Shown here: piece by piece, positions 1-7,672 of the stretch
Layout of the letters: every line of letters begins with the position of its first letter
Numbering within the stretch: the stretch's first letter is position 1
From: an uncultured Bacteroidales bacterium
Lineage (GTDB): Bacteria; Bacteroidota; Bacteroidia; Bacteroidales; F082
Direction: 5' to 3'
Length of the DNA: 12,045 nucleotides
Assembly: GCA_946410535.1 (NCBI GenBank)
Contig: CAMKAR010000027.1
Coordinates: 1-12,045, forward strand
Notes under the pieces: generated by a model
The model's input: only the letters and a program-made list of their open reading frames with translations
Told to the model about the DNA's origin: nothing
The model's database searches: none
Program-made: the position numbers and the translations under genes

Positions 1-1713
1 AATTTCCAAGCGCCGTCGTTCGACGGCTTCACCGTGTTGGGCGGCCCGTTCACGTCGTCAAGCTCCAGCTTCTCGATGGTCAACGGCTCGATGTCGCATA
101 GCGTGAAGGTTACCTATACCTTTGCCCTTCAAGCGTATAAGGAAGGAACCTTCAACGTCGGTTCGGCTTCGCTGACCGTTAAGGGTAACAAAATCTGCAG
201 CGAACCGTTCGACATCAAGGTGGTGCCCGACGATGGCAGCCATTCTGCTCCCTCAGGTGGCGGGTCTTCAAGCCAAGGACAGTCGCAGCAAGGCACAAAC
301 GACCCGCAGGTCAGCGGCAAGGACTTGTTCCTCCGTGTCGTCCCGTCCAAGAAGTCGGTCTATGTCGGCGACCAGGTCGTGCTCACCTACAAGCTCTACA
401 CCAAGGTGCCCGTGTCGTCGGTCTCCATCTCCAAGATGCCGGCATATGCTGGTTTCTGGACCAAAGACATTTCCGACAACAGCGGAACCCTGAAGCAGTC
501 GAGCGAATACGTCAACGGCATTGAATATACGACTGCCGAGATTCAGAAAGTCATCGTCGTGCCTCAGCGTGCTGGCAATCTCGCTATCGACCCGATGACG
601 ATGGAATGCATCGCGCAAGTCCGCACGGAGAGCAACAACAGCCGCAGCATGGATCCTTTCGAGGCTTTCTTCAACGACCCGTTCTTCAACCGGAACATCG
701 TCAACGTGAGGAAGGAACTCTCAACGCAGTCGCTCAGCCTCGAAGTCAAAAACGCCCCTGTGGCTGGTAAGCCCGACGGCTTTGCAGGTGCCGTAGGCAA
801 CTACAAGTTCACGTCGTCCATCGACAAGACGGAGCTGAGCACCAACGAGGCTGTCACCATCACGCTGACCGTTTCGGGCACGGGCAACATTGAGCTTCTC
901 CAGATGCCCCAGCCCGTATTCCCGCCCGATTTCGAGGTCTACGACCCCAAGATCAGCATGACGACTGATGTCACCGCGCAAGGCATCACGGGAACGAAGA
1001 AGGCTGAGTTTTTGGCCATTCCGCGTCGGGCCGGCAAGTTCTCGATACCTGCCATCGGGTTCTCGTATTTCAATCCCAACAGCGAGTCGTATCAGACGTT
1101 GCTTTCAGAGCCTTACGAACTTACCGTCCGCAAGGGCAAGGACACGGGCGACGAAGGTGGTGGCGTGTTTGCCTCTAACCAAGAAGACATCAAGTATTTG
1201 GGCAGCGACATCCGTCACATCATGAGCGGCGATGCCAAGCTGAAACCCGTTCAAACGTCGTTTTTCGCTTCGGCCACCTATTTCGTGGTGCTTCTCGCCT
1301 TGCTTTTGGCCTTCATCCTCCTCCTCATCGCCCTCAAACAACGCGAACAGCTGAGTCAGGACACAGCAGCCAATCGCAACCGTAAGGCCGACAAGGTGGC
1401 TCGCGGTAGACTGAAGAGTGCTTACAACTACTTGAAATCCAAAGACCAAGAGAAATTCTATGTTGAGATGTCGCAAGCCCTTTGGGGTTATATTGCCGAC
1501 AAGCTCGGCATCGAGCGCTCGAAATTGTCGATGGATACGGTGAGCGAAACGATGAAGGGAAAGAACGTGCCCGACGAGCTGACACAGCAATTTGTCGATA
1601 CACTCAACAGCTGCGAGTTCGCTCGTTTTGCCCCTGGCAGCGCCGAGGCCAAGATGGACGACCTCTACCAACGGGGCATCGACGTGATTTCGAAAGCCGA
1701 AAAAGTCTTGTAA
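1..1713 (+). CDS. batD: BatD family protein (5' truncated)
   Basis: BatD is an envelope protein of the Bacteroidota bat (Bacteroides aerotolerance) operon; its biochemical role is not settled. The frame is open from base 1, so the signal peptide and roughly the first 50-60 residues lie outside the window; the TTG at 34 is not a credible start. The first visible residues (FQAPSFDGFTVLGGPF) match the start of the first beta-sandwich domain of the family. Several Ig-like beta domains follow, with the family's DPF-rich stretch (MDPFEAFFNDPFFN) near window codon 220. A hydrophobic helix spans about codons 421-446, and a charged, helical cytoplasmic tail of about 120 residues ends the protein. The 570 visible residues fit the usual length. 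batE follows after 21 bases, as in typical moxR-batABCDE operons, so batA/B/C and moxR are expected just upstream. Confident in family; function is inferred from the family. Confidence 0.9.
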   Translation, partial: NFQAPSFDGFTVLGGPFTSSSSSFSMVNGSMSHSVKVTYTFALQAYKEGTFNVGSASLTVKGNKICSEPFDIKVVPDDGSHSAPSGGGSSSQGQSQQGTNDPQVSGKDLFLRVVPSKKSVYVGDQVVLTYKLYTKVPVSSVSISKMPAYAGFWTKDISDNSGTLKQSSEYVNGIEYTTAEIQKVIVVPQRAGNLAIDPMTMECIAQVRTESNNSRSMDPFEAFFNDPFFNRNIVNVRKELSTQSLSLEVKNAPVAGKPDGFAGAVGNYKFTSSIDKTELSTNEAVTITLTVSGTGNIELLQMPQPVFPPDFEVYDPKISMTTDVTAQGITGTKKAEFLAIPRRAGKFSIPAIGFSYFNPNSESYQTLLSEPYELTVRKGKDTGDEGGGVFASNQEDIKYLGSDIRHIMSGDAKLKPVQTSFFASATYFVVLLALLLAFILLLIALKQREQLSQDTAANRNRKADKVARGRLKSAYNYLKSKDQEKFYVEMSQALWGYIADKLGIERSKLSMDTVSETMKGKNVPDELTQQFVDTLNSCEFARFAPGSAEAKMDDLYQRGIDVISKAEKVL

Positions 1714-1734
1714 TCATGGAAAGGAAAAACTGAA

Positions 1735-2496
1735 ATGAAAAGATACACCTTATTAATATTATGTATCGTCGCCGCTCTGGGAAACCTCTCTGCCCAAAAC
1801 ATCGGCGACACGTGGTTCGAACAAGCCAACGCAGCCTATAACGCGGGCAGCTACGACACTGCCGTGGTGATGTACCAGAAAATCATCGACGCCGATATGG
1901 AGTCGGTGCCAGTCTATTACAACATGGGCAACGCCTACTACAAGCTGCACAACTACCCGATGGCCATCTACAACTATGAGAAGGCCTTGAAGCTCGACCC
2001 GTCTAACGACGACGTGCAAACCAACCTTGCCATCGCCAATCTCGCCATTGTCGACAAGATTGAACCCATGCCACAGCCTTTCTATGTCAGGTGGTGGCAA
2101 AGTGCGCGGGCAAGGTTGTCGGGCGACCAGTGGGCGTGGTGCTCCATAGCGTTCTTTGCCCTTTTGTTGGTCGCGCTGTTCATGTTCTTGCGTTCGCGAC
2201 GCATCGGCGTTCGGAAATTGGGCTTCTTCGGTGGAATCGTTTTCCTCGTTGTTTTTGCCGTCTCCATCGTTTTCGCTGCCCAGCTCAAACAGACAGCTGT
2301 CAACCACGACCAGGCCATCGTCATGGCACCGACGGCGACCGTCAAGAGCACTCCAAACGAAAGCAGTGTCGACTTGTTTGTGTTGCACGAAGGCACCAAA
2401 GTGACCATTTTGGAGACCTCAAACGGCTGGAACAAGGTACGAATCGCCAATGGGAGCTTGGGTTGGCTTGAAGCGGATAAAATGCTTTCTTTCTGA
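1735..2496 (+). CDS. batE: BatE-like TPR and SH3 domain protein
   Basis: This 253-residue protein has an N-terminal signal peptide (MKRYTLLILCIVAALGNLSAQ, probable cleavage after SAQ). A tetratricopeptide block covers about residues 26-105 (canonical stretch VYYNMGNAYYKLHNYPMAIY, then NYEKALKLDP). Two membrane helices follow at about 133-152 and 163-183, and a bacterial SH3-type domain at about 193-251 (APTATVKSTPNESS, then GWNKVRIANGSLGWL). That order is the standard BatE layout: a periplasmic TPR part, a hairpin through the inner membrane, and an SH3b domain that could contact peptidoglycan or a partner. It sits 21 bases after batD and is surely co-transcribed. The purine-rich GGAAAGGA at 1718-1725 lies about 9 bases before the ATG and supports this start. 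TPR proteins of this operon are thought to scaffold the Bat proteins; that is family knowledge, not visible here. Confidence 0.9.
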   Translation: MKRYTLLILCIVAALGNLSAQNIGDTWFEQANAAYNAGSYDTAVVMYQKIIDADMESVPVYYNMGNAYYKLHNYPMAIYNYEKALKLDPSNDDVQTNLAIANLAIVDKIEPMPQPFYVRWWQSARARLSGDQWAWCSIAFFALLLVALFMFLRSRRIGVRKLGFFGGIVFLVVFAVSIVFAAQLKQTAVNHDQAIVMAPTATVKSTPNESSVDLFVLHEGTKVTILETSNGWNKVRIANGSLGWLEADKMLSF

Positions 2497-2526
2497 GCCT
2501 TTCGAGGGGATAAAATGATTTTTTGA

Positions 2527-2548
2527 GAAAAAAAATGAATTTTTTTTC
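2527..2548 (+). terminator. A/T-only hairpin after batE (possible weak terminator)
   Basis: A perfect inverted repeat: G plus eight A, loop TGAA, eight T plus C. It lies 31 bases after the batE stop. The stem has only one G-C pair, so it would be weak as RNA, but the eight-T half doubles as a U-tract. It is the only terminator-like structure between batE and the next promoter. Low confidence. Confidence 0.35.
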
Positions 2549-2579
2549 CTAAAAATGTAATTTCTTTGAAAGAATGTCC

Positions 2580-2587
2580 TATATTTG
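2580..2587 (+). promoter_or_regulatory. Bacteroidota -7 box TATATTTG for the T9SS cargo gene
   Basis: TATATTTG followed by C matches the TAnnTTTG(C) -7 element of Bacteroidota primary sigma factor promoters. Transcription would begin near 2594, leaving an A-rich leader of about 60 bases before the ATG at 2656. No clear TTTG -33 box is seen at the ideal distance; a TTTG at 2565-2568 is too close. The rest of the 2497-2655 gap is AT-rich and shows no gene. Confidence 0.6.
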
Positions 2588-2655
2588 CAGACCATATTTA
2601 AAGTGAAAAAGTGTCAAAACGTTTGTAATTAGAGAATTAATTAAAATTTCAAGAT

Positions 2656-5538
2656 ATGAAAAAGAGATTTTTACCTTTCAGTTTACTTCTGGTAATCATG
2701 GTCTTAGGCCAAACTTTGGCTGTTGCTGACCAAGGTGGGCACTATGTTCCGCGCACCCAAAACAACGATGCGGAGAGCTTTATGGGCAGTCTTCGCGCTA
2801 ACCAACACACTGGCTTGATTGATCCTGCCGACGTGCTTAAGGCAATGCAAGCTCCTGCAACAAGGAACGATGCCAACAAGCCGCTCTATTGGCTCACTAT
2901 GGGCCCCGACAACATGGGTGGCCAAACCACGGCTGTCCTTTACGACAACAGACTTTACGAAGGCCATACCAATGGCCAGATTTACATCGGCTCCAAAGGT
3001 GGCGGCGTCTACAAGTCCTATAACCACGGCATCACCTGGCATCAGGTGGGCGACCTCGCCTTGATGGTCAGCTGCATGGCTCAAGATGCCGACGGTGTCA
3101 TCTATGTGGGTACTGGCGACGGCAACAATGGCGTGAAGTTCAATGGCCTCGACCAACAAGGCTACAATAACAGCTTCGTCGGAACCGGCCTATACAAGCT
3201 CGTCGACGATGTGTTTGAATTGGTCAAAGCCCCGACTGAGGATTCTTGGCTCTATATCAATGAAATCGCCGTGGCTGGCAATGCGCTGTTGGTGGCCACC
3301 AACGATGGCCTGATGTGCTCCAACGACAAAGGCCAAAATTGGACCAACGTCATCCCGGGCAACGCCATTTCGGTGAAAGTCGGCAGCGACAACACTATCG
3401 TCGCCGTGGTCGAGAACCAAGTTTATATTGGTTCCGACATCAACCTCATGGTTTCACACACCGGCACCAGTACCAATATGTTGGAAGGCGACAGCCTGCT
3501 GCCCAAACCCGCCGGTTTGGTCGACATCGCCATTGCCCCCTCCAACAGCAATGTGATTTATGTGGCTGGCATCGATGGCAACGGTAACCACATCGGAGTT
3601 TTCGTTTCTGAAGACAAGGGCGAAACTTGGGCTACCGCTTTCCCGACCGTCACACCTTCGCAAGGCAATACGCTTTATGCCGGCTTTGGCCTCTATAACC
3701 ACGGCATTGTTGTCGACCCTGAGAACGAAGGCCTTTTGTATGTGCTTGGCTACAACCTCTGGTCGCTTACGAAACCCGTGAACGGTGGTTTGTATCTCGC
3801 CAGCCAAATCAATGCAGATTCCTATTATTACATGCCCGACTATCTCCATGTTGGTCTCCACACCATGGTGTTCAATCCCAACAATAGCCAGGAATGCTAC
3901 ATTGGTACCGATGGTGGTGTCTTCAAGGGCACGGGCAGGTTTACCTTCAGCAATTGCAACCGCAATTATGTCACTTCGCGCATGTTCAATGTGGCCGTCT
4001 CTGGCAAAGATACCCGCATCCTTGCCGCTGGCCTTGATCATGGCACGGTGTTGATTGAGGGTGATGAAAACACCAGCGATGTCAATGCTGGTTTGTGGAT
4101 CAATCCTATGGGTGCCAACAATGGCATCTTCAACGATGATTCACACGCTGGCCCTTGCGCCATTTCTGTGCTCAACCCGAACACTTTCTTCGTCACCTAT
4201 AAGGGCGGTGGATTGCAACGTACTGAGACCGCTGGCGAAGACTGGGTGTCGACCAACTTCACTTCCCATTCATCGCTTGGCTTGAGCACCACTTCGTTCC
4301 GCTTGCCTATCCTGCTCCATGAGAAATATGACAACCAAACGAATCCCGAGACGGCTTGGTTCTTCAATGAAACAGGTGCTGAAATCCCGAGCGGTACCGA
4401 TGTGATGGTGGTGGGTGCCAACAATTTCCCCTTCCACTACACCCTTACGACTGCTCTTGCAGCTGGCGACTCCATCGAAGTGCACGATCCCGTTACCGCC
4501 ACCTTCTTTGTGGCCTTCACCGACGTTCTTACCATGACGCGCACGCCTCTCCAATTCAATGTGGAAGCCCAATGGTATAAGGTTGCCGACAGAGCTCACT
4601 CTGGATTCACTGGCGAACCGCTGAGCATGGCTATCACTCCCGATGGCGACAATATGTTTGTTGGTATGAAGAGTGGCAGACTCTTCCGTGTCTCTGGCCT
4701 CAATACCGTCGTTGATGAAACCTCTGGTACCATCACCGACTCGCTGTTTGCTGTGACTACCACTGAAATCGAACTCCCCATCGATGGCCAGTGCATCACT
4801 TCGGTGAGCGTCGACCCGCGTAACAACAACAATGTGATTGTGACTTGTGGCAACTATGGTGCCGACAATGTATTTGTGCTCTATTCGACCAACGCCATGG
4901 CTGATGCCCCGACCTTCGTGAGCAAGCAGGCCAACCTGCCCAAGATGCCGGTTTACTCCTCTGTGATTGAAATGGCGACAGGCGATGTCATCATCGGCAC
5001 CGAACGTGGTATCTACAGAACGAAGAACATCAACAATCCTGATTGGATTGCCGAGACTAAGATGATGGGCGAAGTGCCAGTCATGGAGCTTAAGCAGCAA
5101 ACCGTCTTCCACGAAACCGAGACGATTGAAAACGAGACCGAAGAAGGTGTCTTCGTCACCGAATATCCTGGCGTTTACAATACTGGTGTCATCTATGCCG
5201 CTACCTATGGCCGTGGTATGTTCCGCTGCGAGAACTATAAGAAGGAGTTCGCCAGCGTGCCCGAGAACAATGAGGTCGTCAACGACATCACTGTCAGCAT
5301 GTATCCCAACCCGGTCAGCAGCCAAGCCATTGTCAGCTTCGAGCTCAATGAAAACTGCAATGTCAGCTATCAGGTGTTTGATATGACTGGCCGCATGGTG
5401 ATGAACCAGAACATGGGTCGCATGACTGAAGGCGAACACCAAATCAACGTCAATGCCGAAAGCCTCAGCGCCGGTTCCTACATCCTGCGTCTTAACCAGG
5501 GTGCCAACAATGCCAGCGTGAAGTTCTTGGTGTATTGA
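2656..5538 (+). CDS. Secreted beta-propeller protein with T9SS type A sorting domain
   Basis: A 960-residue exported protein with no recognised enzyme signature. A signal peptide (MKKRFLPFSLLLVIMVLGQ..AVA, cleavage near residue 24) is followed by repeated propeller blades. Asp-box-like motifs occur at residues 121-128 (SYNHGITW), 222-229 (SNDKGQNW), 318-325 (SEDKGETW) and, degenerate, 523-530 (TETAGEDW). Blade strands of the type VDIAIAPSNSNVIYVAG and VSVDPRNNNNVIVTCG recur. Residues about 545-640 look unlike propeller and may be an inserted beta domain. From about residue 878 to the end lies a type A sorting domain: MYPNPVSSQAIVSFEL at 882, then VFDMTGRMV, and a terminal LSAGSYILRL. In T9SS systems this domain is cleaved during export and the cargo is attached to the cell surface or released. 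The gene has its own promoter and terminator and appears to be a single transcription unit. Sialidase-like or sortilin-like folds share Asp boxes, but I see no catalytic residues to assign. Confidence 0.85.
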   Translation: MKKRFLPFSLLLVIMVLGQTLAVADQGGHYVPRTQNNDAESFMGSLRANQHTGLIDPADVLKAMQAPATRNDANKPLYWLTMGPDNMGGQTTAVLYDNRLYEGHTNGQIYIGSKGGGVYKSYNHGITWHQVGDLALMVSCMAQDADGVIYVGTGDGNNGVKFNGLDQQGYNNSFVGTGLYKLVDDVFELVKAPTEDSWLYINEIAVAGNALLVATNDGLMCSNDKGQNWTNVIPGNAISVKVGSDNTIVAVVENQVYIGSDINLMVSHTGTSTNMLEGDSLLPKPAGLVDIAIAPSNSNVIYVAGIDGNGNHIGVFVSEDKGETWATAFPTVTPSQGNTLYAGFGLYNHGIVVDPENEGLLYVLGYNLWSLTKPVNGGLYLASQINADSYYYMPDYLHVGLHTMVFNPNNSQECYIGTDGGVFKGTGRFTFSNCNRNYVTSRMFNVAVSGKDTRILAAGLDHGTVLIEGDENTSDVNAGLWINPMGANNGIFNDDSHAGPCAISVLNPNTFFVTYKGGGLQRTETAGEDWVSTNFTSHSSLGLSTTSFRLPILLHEKYDNQTNPETAWFFNETGAEIPSGTDVMVVGANNFPFHYTLTTALAAGDSIEVHDPVTATFFVAFTDVLTMTRTPLQFNVEAQWYKVADRAHSGFTGEPLSMAITPDGDNMFVGMKSGRLFRVSGLNTVVDETSGTITDSLFAVTTTEIELPIDGQCITSVSVDPRNNNNVIVTCGNYGADNVFVLYSTNAMADAPTFVSKQANLPKMPVYSSVIEMATGDVIIGTERGIYRTKNINNPDWIAETKMMGEVPVMELKQQTVFHETETIENETEEGVFVTEYPGVYNTGVIYAATYGRGMFRCENYKKEFASVPENNEVVNDITVSMYPNPVSSQAIVSFELNENCNVSYQVFDMTGRMVMNQNMGRMTEGEHQINVNAESLSAGSYILRLNQGANNASVKFLVY

Positions 5539-5545
5539 TTCCTTG

Positions 5546-5570
5546 TAGGGACGAGCCATGCACGTCTCTA
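5546..5570. repeat. Degenerate GAGACG/CGTCTC hairpin repeat, copy 1
   Basis: TAGGGACG at 5546-5553 pairs with CGTCTCTA at 5563-5570 (one G-T wobble), with a short inner GC/GC pairing and a small loop. It starts 8 bases after the T9SS cargo stop codon. It looks like a decayed relative of the longer hairpin at 10749-10790: both carry GnGACG..CGTCTCTA arms, with ACAAA-rich sequence on the 3' side. Hairpins with GTAGAGACG-type arms recur in intergenic DNA of Bacteroidota, to my recollection; that is not verified here. Confidence 0.5.
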
Positions 5571-5590
5571 TGAACAAACACAAAAAATGG

Positions 5591-5620
5591 AAAGACAATC
5601 TGCAAAGATTGTCTTTCTTT
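5591..5620 (+). terminator. Intrinsic terminator with GCAA tetraloop
   Basis: A perfect 11-bp stem (AAAGACAATCT at 5591-5601, AGATTGTCTTT at 5606-5616) closes a GCAA (GNRA) loop and is followed at once by the T-rich run CTTTTTGTATTTTT. This is a textbook Rho-independent terminator for the gene ending at 5538. The T-rich tail continues into the promoter box at 5624-5631, so termination and re-initiation signals are fused. Confidence 0.85.
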
Positions 5621-5623
5621 TTG

Positions 5624-5631
5624 TATTTTTG
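5624..5631 (+). promoter_or_regulatory. Bacteroidota -7 box TATTTTTG for the acyl-CoA unit
   Basis: TATTTTTG followed by C fits TAnnTTTG(C). The predicted transcription start, about 7 bases after the box, is near 5638, only about 5 bases before the ATG at 5643 and about 11 before the next in-frame ATG at 5649. The mRNA would be nearly leaderless. The box sits in the U-tract of the upstream terminator. No convincing -33 element is seen, since that position falls inside the terminator stem. Confidence 0.6.
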
Positions 5632-5642
5632 CGTTTCATTGA

Positions 5643-7643
5643 ATGGATATGAATAGCAAGAAAATAAATAAAGTGTTGGTTGCCAACCGAGGCGAGATTG
5701 CCGTGCGCATCATCAAGACCTTGCGTAAGCTTCACATCGCATCGGTGGCGGTATTTGCCGACAACGATGCCGAAGCCTTGCACCGCCGAATGGCCGACGA
5801 AGCCTGTCCCTTGGGCAATGGCTCGCTGAAAGACACCTATCTCAACGTTTCGAAGATCATTGATGCCGCTTTGGATGCGGGTGCCGATGCCATTCATCCT
5901 GGCTATGGCTTCCTTTCCGAGAGCCCTGACCTTGTGGAGGCTTGCGAGGCCAACAATCTTATCTTCATCGGCCCTGACGCCAATTCCATCCGGCTCATGG
6001 GTAATAAGATTGAATCGCGCAAGGTGGCTGTCAAGAATGGCATCCCCGTCACTTTTGGTGCGATGGGCAGCCATGAGGAAATCCTTGACATGGCCGACAA
6101 GTTGCCTTATCCCATATTGATTAAGGCGGCGGCAGGTGGTGGTGGCAAAGGTATGCACATCGTTTGGGAAAAGTCAGACCTACAGTTGGAGCTCGAACGC
6201 GCTTCGCGCGAAGCGGAGAAGTACTTCGGCGATGGCACTGTGTTCGTCGAGCAGTACATCGAGAATCCGCGCCATATCGAAGTGCAGGTGCTTGCCGACC
6301 ATTTCGGCAATGTCATCCACCTTGGCGAGCGTGAATGCACCATACAACGCCGTTACCAAAAGATCATTGAGGAATCGCCGTCGCCAACGCTGAGCGACGA
6401 GAAACGTCAGCAGATTTGCGATACCGCCGTGAAAATCTGCAAAGCCATTGGCTATCGCAATGCGGGCACCGTTGAGTTCTTGGTCGACAAAGGATTGAAC
6501 TTCTATTTCTTGGAGATGAACACGCGCATTCAGGTGGAGCATCCCGTCACTGAGATGCGCACGGGCATCGACATAGTGGAAGAACAAATCCGCATTGCTC
6601 GTGGCAAGGAGATGGGCTGGACGCAAGACACGATACAACCCCAAGGTCATGCCATCGAGTTGCGCATCTATGCCGAAGACCCCGCCAACGGTTTCCTGCC
6701 TACGCCAGGCAAGGTGACCGCTTATCACGAGCCGCAAGTGCGTGGGGCACGTGTTGATAGCAGCATCGATGGACCTTGTTCTGTCTCTGAAGCCTACGAC
6801 CCGATGATTGCCAAGCTCGTCTGTCACGCCAAAGACCGGCAAGGCGCCATTGAGACGGCACGAAATGCGTTGAAACAGTTCATCATCCAAGGCCTGACCA
6901 CCAACAAAGCCTACCTTTGGGAAGTGATCAAAAACGATGATTTCATCGAAAACAGAATGGATACTTCGTTTTGTGCCACCCATCAAGACGCGCTTTTGAA
7001 CGCCTTAAATGAAGCACATAAGAATCAGAATGTCAATGATATAATTGCGGCATTCCTGATGTATGACTTTGGGAAGAAGCACGTTGGGCAAACAACGGAG
7101 AACGTGTGGGAAGAGATTGGATATTGGCGCTATAGGATGCAGCTCACAGTTGATGTGGAAGGACAAAAAGTGCCCGTCAACATTCGTGCTGCCGAGGCGA
7201 AGAAGATTATGGGTACGATAGGGGAGATGCCTTTCGTGGTTGAGTTTATCCAGTGCGATAATAATCAATTGAAAATCATGCTCAACGGTCGCACCGAGAC
7301 GGTCTATTGCTCCATCAACGATGAACAGAAAACCATCGTCAACTTCCATGGCCTCAACTTCACTTGCTTCCGCACCGACCAACTCAACGATACCTTGGAT
7401 TATGCCTGCAAGGAGTCGGTCAACGACAAGTCGCGGCTTGTTTCGCCTATGCCTGGCAAAGTGGTGAAAATCAACGTCAAAGAGGGTGATACGGTGAATG
7501 AAGGAACGATTATGATGGTGGTGGAAGCCATGAAGATGGAGAACAACATCGTGGCAGCGGGGCAGGCCAAGGTGAAGAAGATTTTGGTCGCTGAAGGCCA
7601 GATGGTGGACAATAAAATGCAGTTAATTGAGTTGGAATCTTAA
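5643..7643 (+). CDS. Acyl-CoA carboxylase alpha subunit (biotin carboxylase + biotin carrier fusion)
   Basis: This 666-residue protein has the layout of propionyl-, methylcrotonyl- or acyl-CoA carboxylase alpha subunits. The N-terminal biotin carboxylase starts NKVLVANRGEIAVRI. The ATP-grasp glycine loop is AAAGGGGKG at 162-170, and the active-site stretch EMNTRIQVEHPVTE begins at 291. A middle linker of about 130 residues contains GYWRYRMQLTV, and the biotin carrier domain at the C-terminus has VVEAMKME with biotinyl Lys631, 35 residues from the end as expected. It charges biotin with CO2 from bicarbonate using ATP and passes it to a carboxyltransferase. No carboxyltransferase gene is in the window, so the acyl substrate cannot be read from context. 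The acyl-CoA dehydrogenase 29 bases downstream suggests branched-chain or other acyl-CoA metabolism. MDMNSKK could also start at the second Met (5649). Residues 455-550 are encoded by somewhat AT-richer DNA. A plain AccC (about 450 residues) or pyruvate carboxylase (about 1150) is excluded by length. Confidence 0.9.
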   Translation: MDMNSKKINKVLVANRGEIAVRIIKTLRKLHIASVAVFADNDAEALHRRMADEACPLGNGSLKDTYLNVSKIIDAALDAGADAIHPGYGFLSESPDLVEACEANNLIFIGPDANSIRLMGNKIESRKVAVKNGIPVTFGAMGSHEEILDMADKLPYPILIKAAAGGGGKGMHIVWEKSDLQLELERASREAEKYFGDGTVFVEQYIENPRHIEVQVLADHFGNVIHLGERECTIQRRYQKIIEESPSPTLSDEKRQQICDTAVKICKAIGYRNAGTVEFLVDKGLNFYFLEMNTRIQVEHPVTEMRTGIDIVEEQIRIARGKEMGWTQDTIQPQGHAIELRIYAEDPANGFLPTPGKVTAYHEPQVRGARVDSSIDGPCSVSEAYDPMIAKLVCHAKDRQGAIETARNALKQFIIQGLTTNKAYLWEVIKNDDFIENRMDTSFCATHQDALLNALNEAHKNQNVNDIIAAFLMYDFGKKHVGQTTENVWEEIGYWRYRMQLTVDVEGQKVPVNIRAAEAKKIMGTIGEMPFVVEFIQCDNNQLKIMLNGRTETVYCSINDEQKTIVNFHGLNFTCFRTDQLNDTLDYACKESVNDKSRLVSPMPGKVVKINVKEGDTVNEGTIMMVVEAMKMENNIVAAGQAKVKKILVAEGQMVDNKMQLIELES

Positions 7644-7667
7644 ATCTTTGAATCTTAAATTTTGAAT
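7637..7667. repeat. AATCTTAAAT-type AT repeat before the acyl-CoA dehydrogenase
   Basis: This stretch spans the end of the carboxylase gene and the short gap before the ATG at 7673. It is built from variants of AATCTTAAAT and TTTGAAT. Bases 7642-7660 match 9020-9038 at 18 of 19 positions (AAATCTTTGAATYTTAAAT). Both copies lie within about 45 bases of a start codon. Function is unknown; it may be a low-complexity leader or a dispersed repeat. Confidence 0.5.
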
Positions 7668-7672
7668 AATAC

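Noticed and set aside
34..36. TTG as start codon of batD
   Set aside because: The frame is open upstream to base 1 and the upstream residues (FQAPSFDGFTV) belong to the conserved BatD domain, so the gene simply begins outside the window.
2565..2568. TTTG as the -33 box for the promoter at 2580
   Set aside because: Only 11 bases separate it from the -7 box, well short of the spacing expected for Bacteroidota promoters.
4270..5598. Long minus-strand open frame (442 codons) opposite the T9SS cargo gene
   Set aside because: Its translation is rich in His, Val and Gly with no domain, signal or membrane pattern. The opposite strand has a clear signal peptide, propeller repeats and sorting domain. 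It is an antisense artefact of codon bias.
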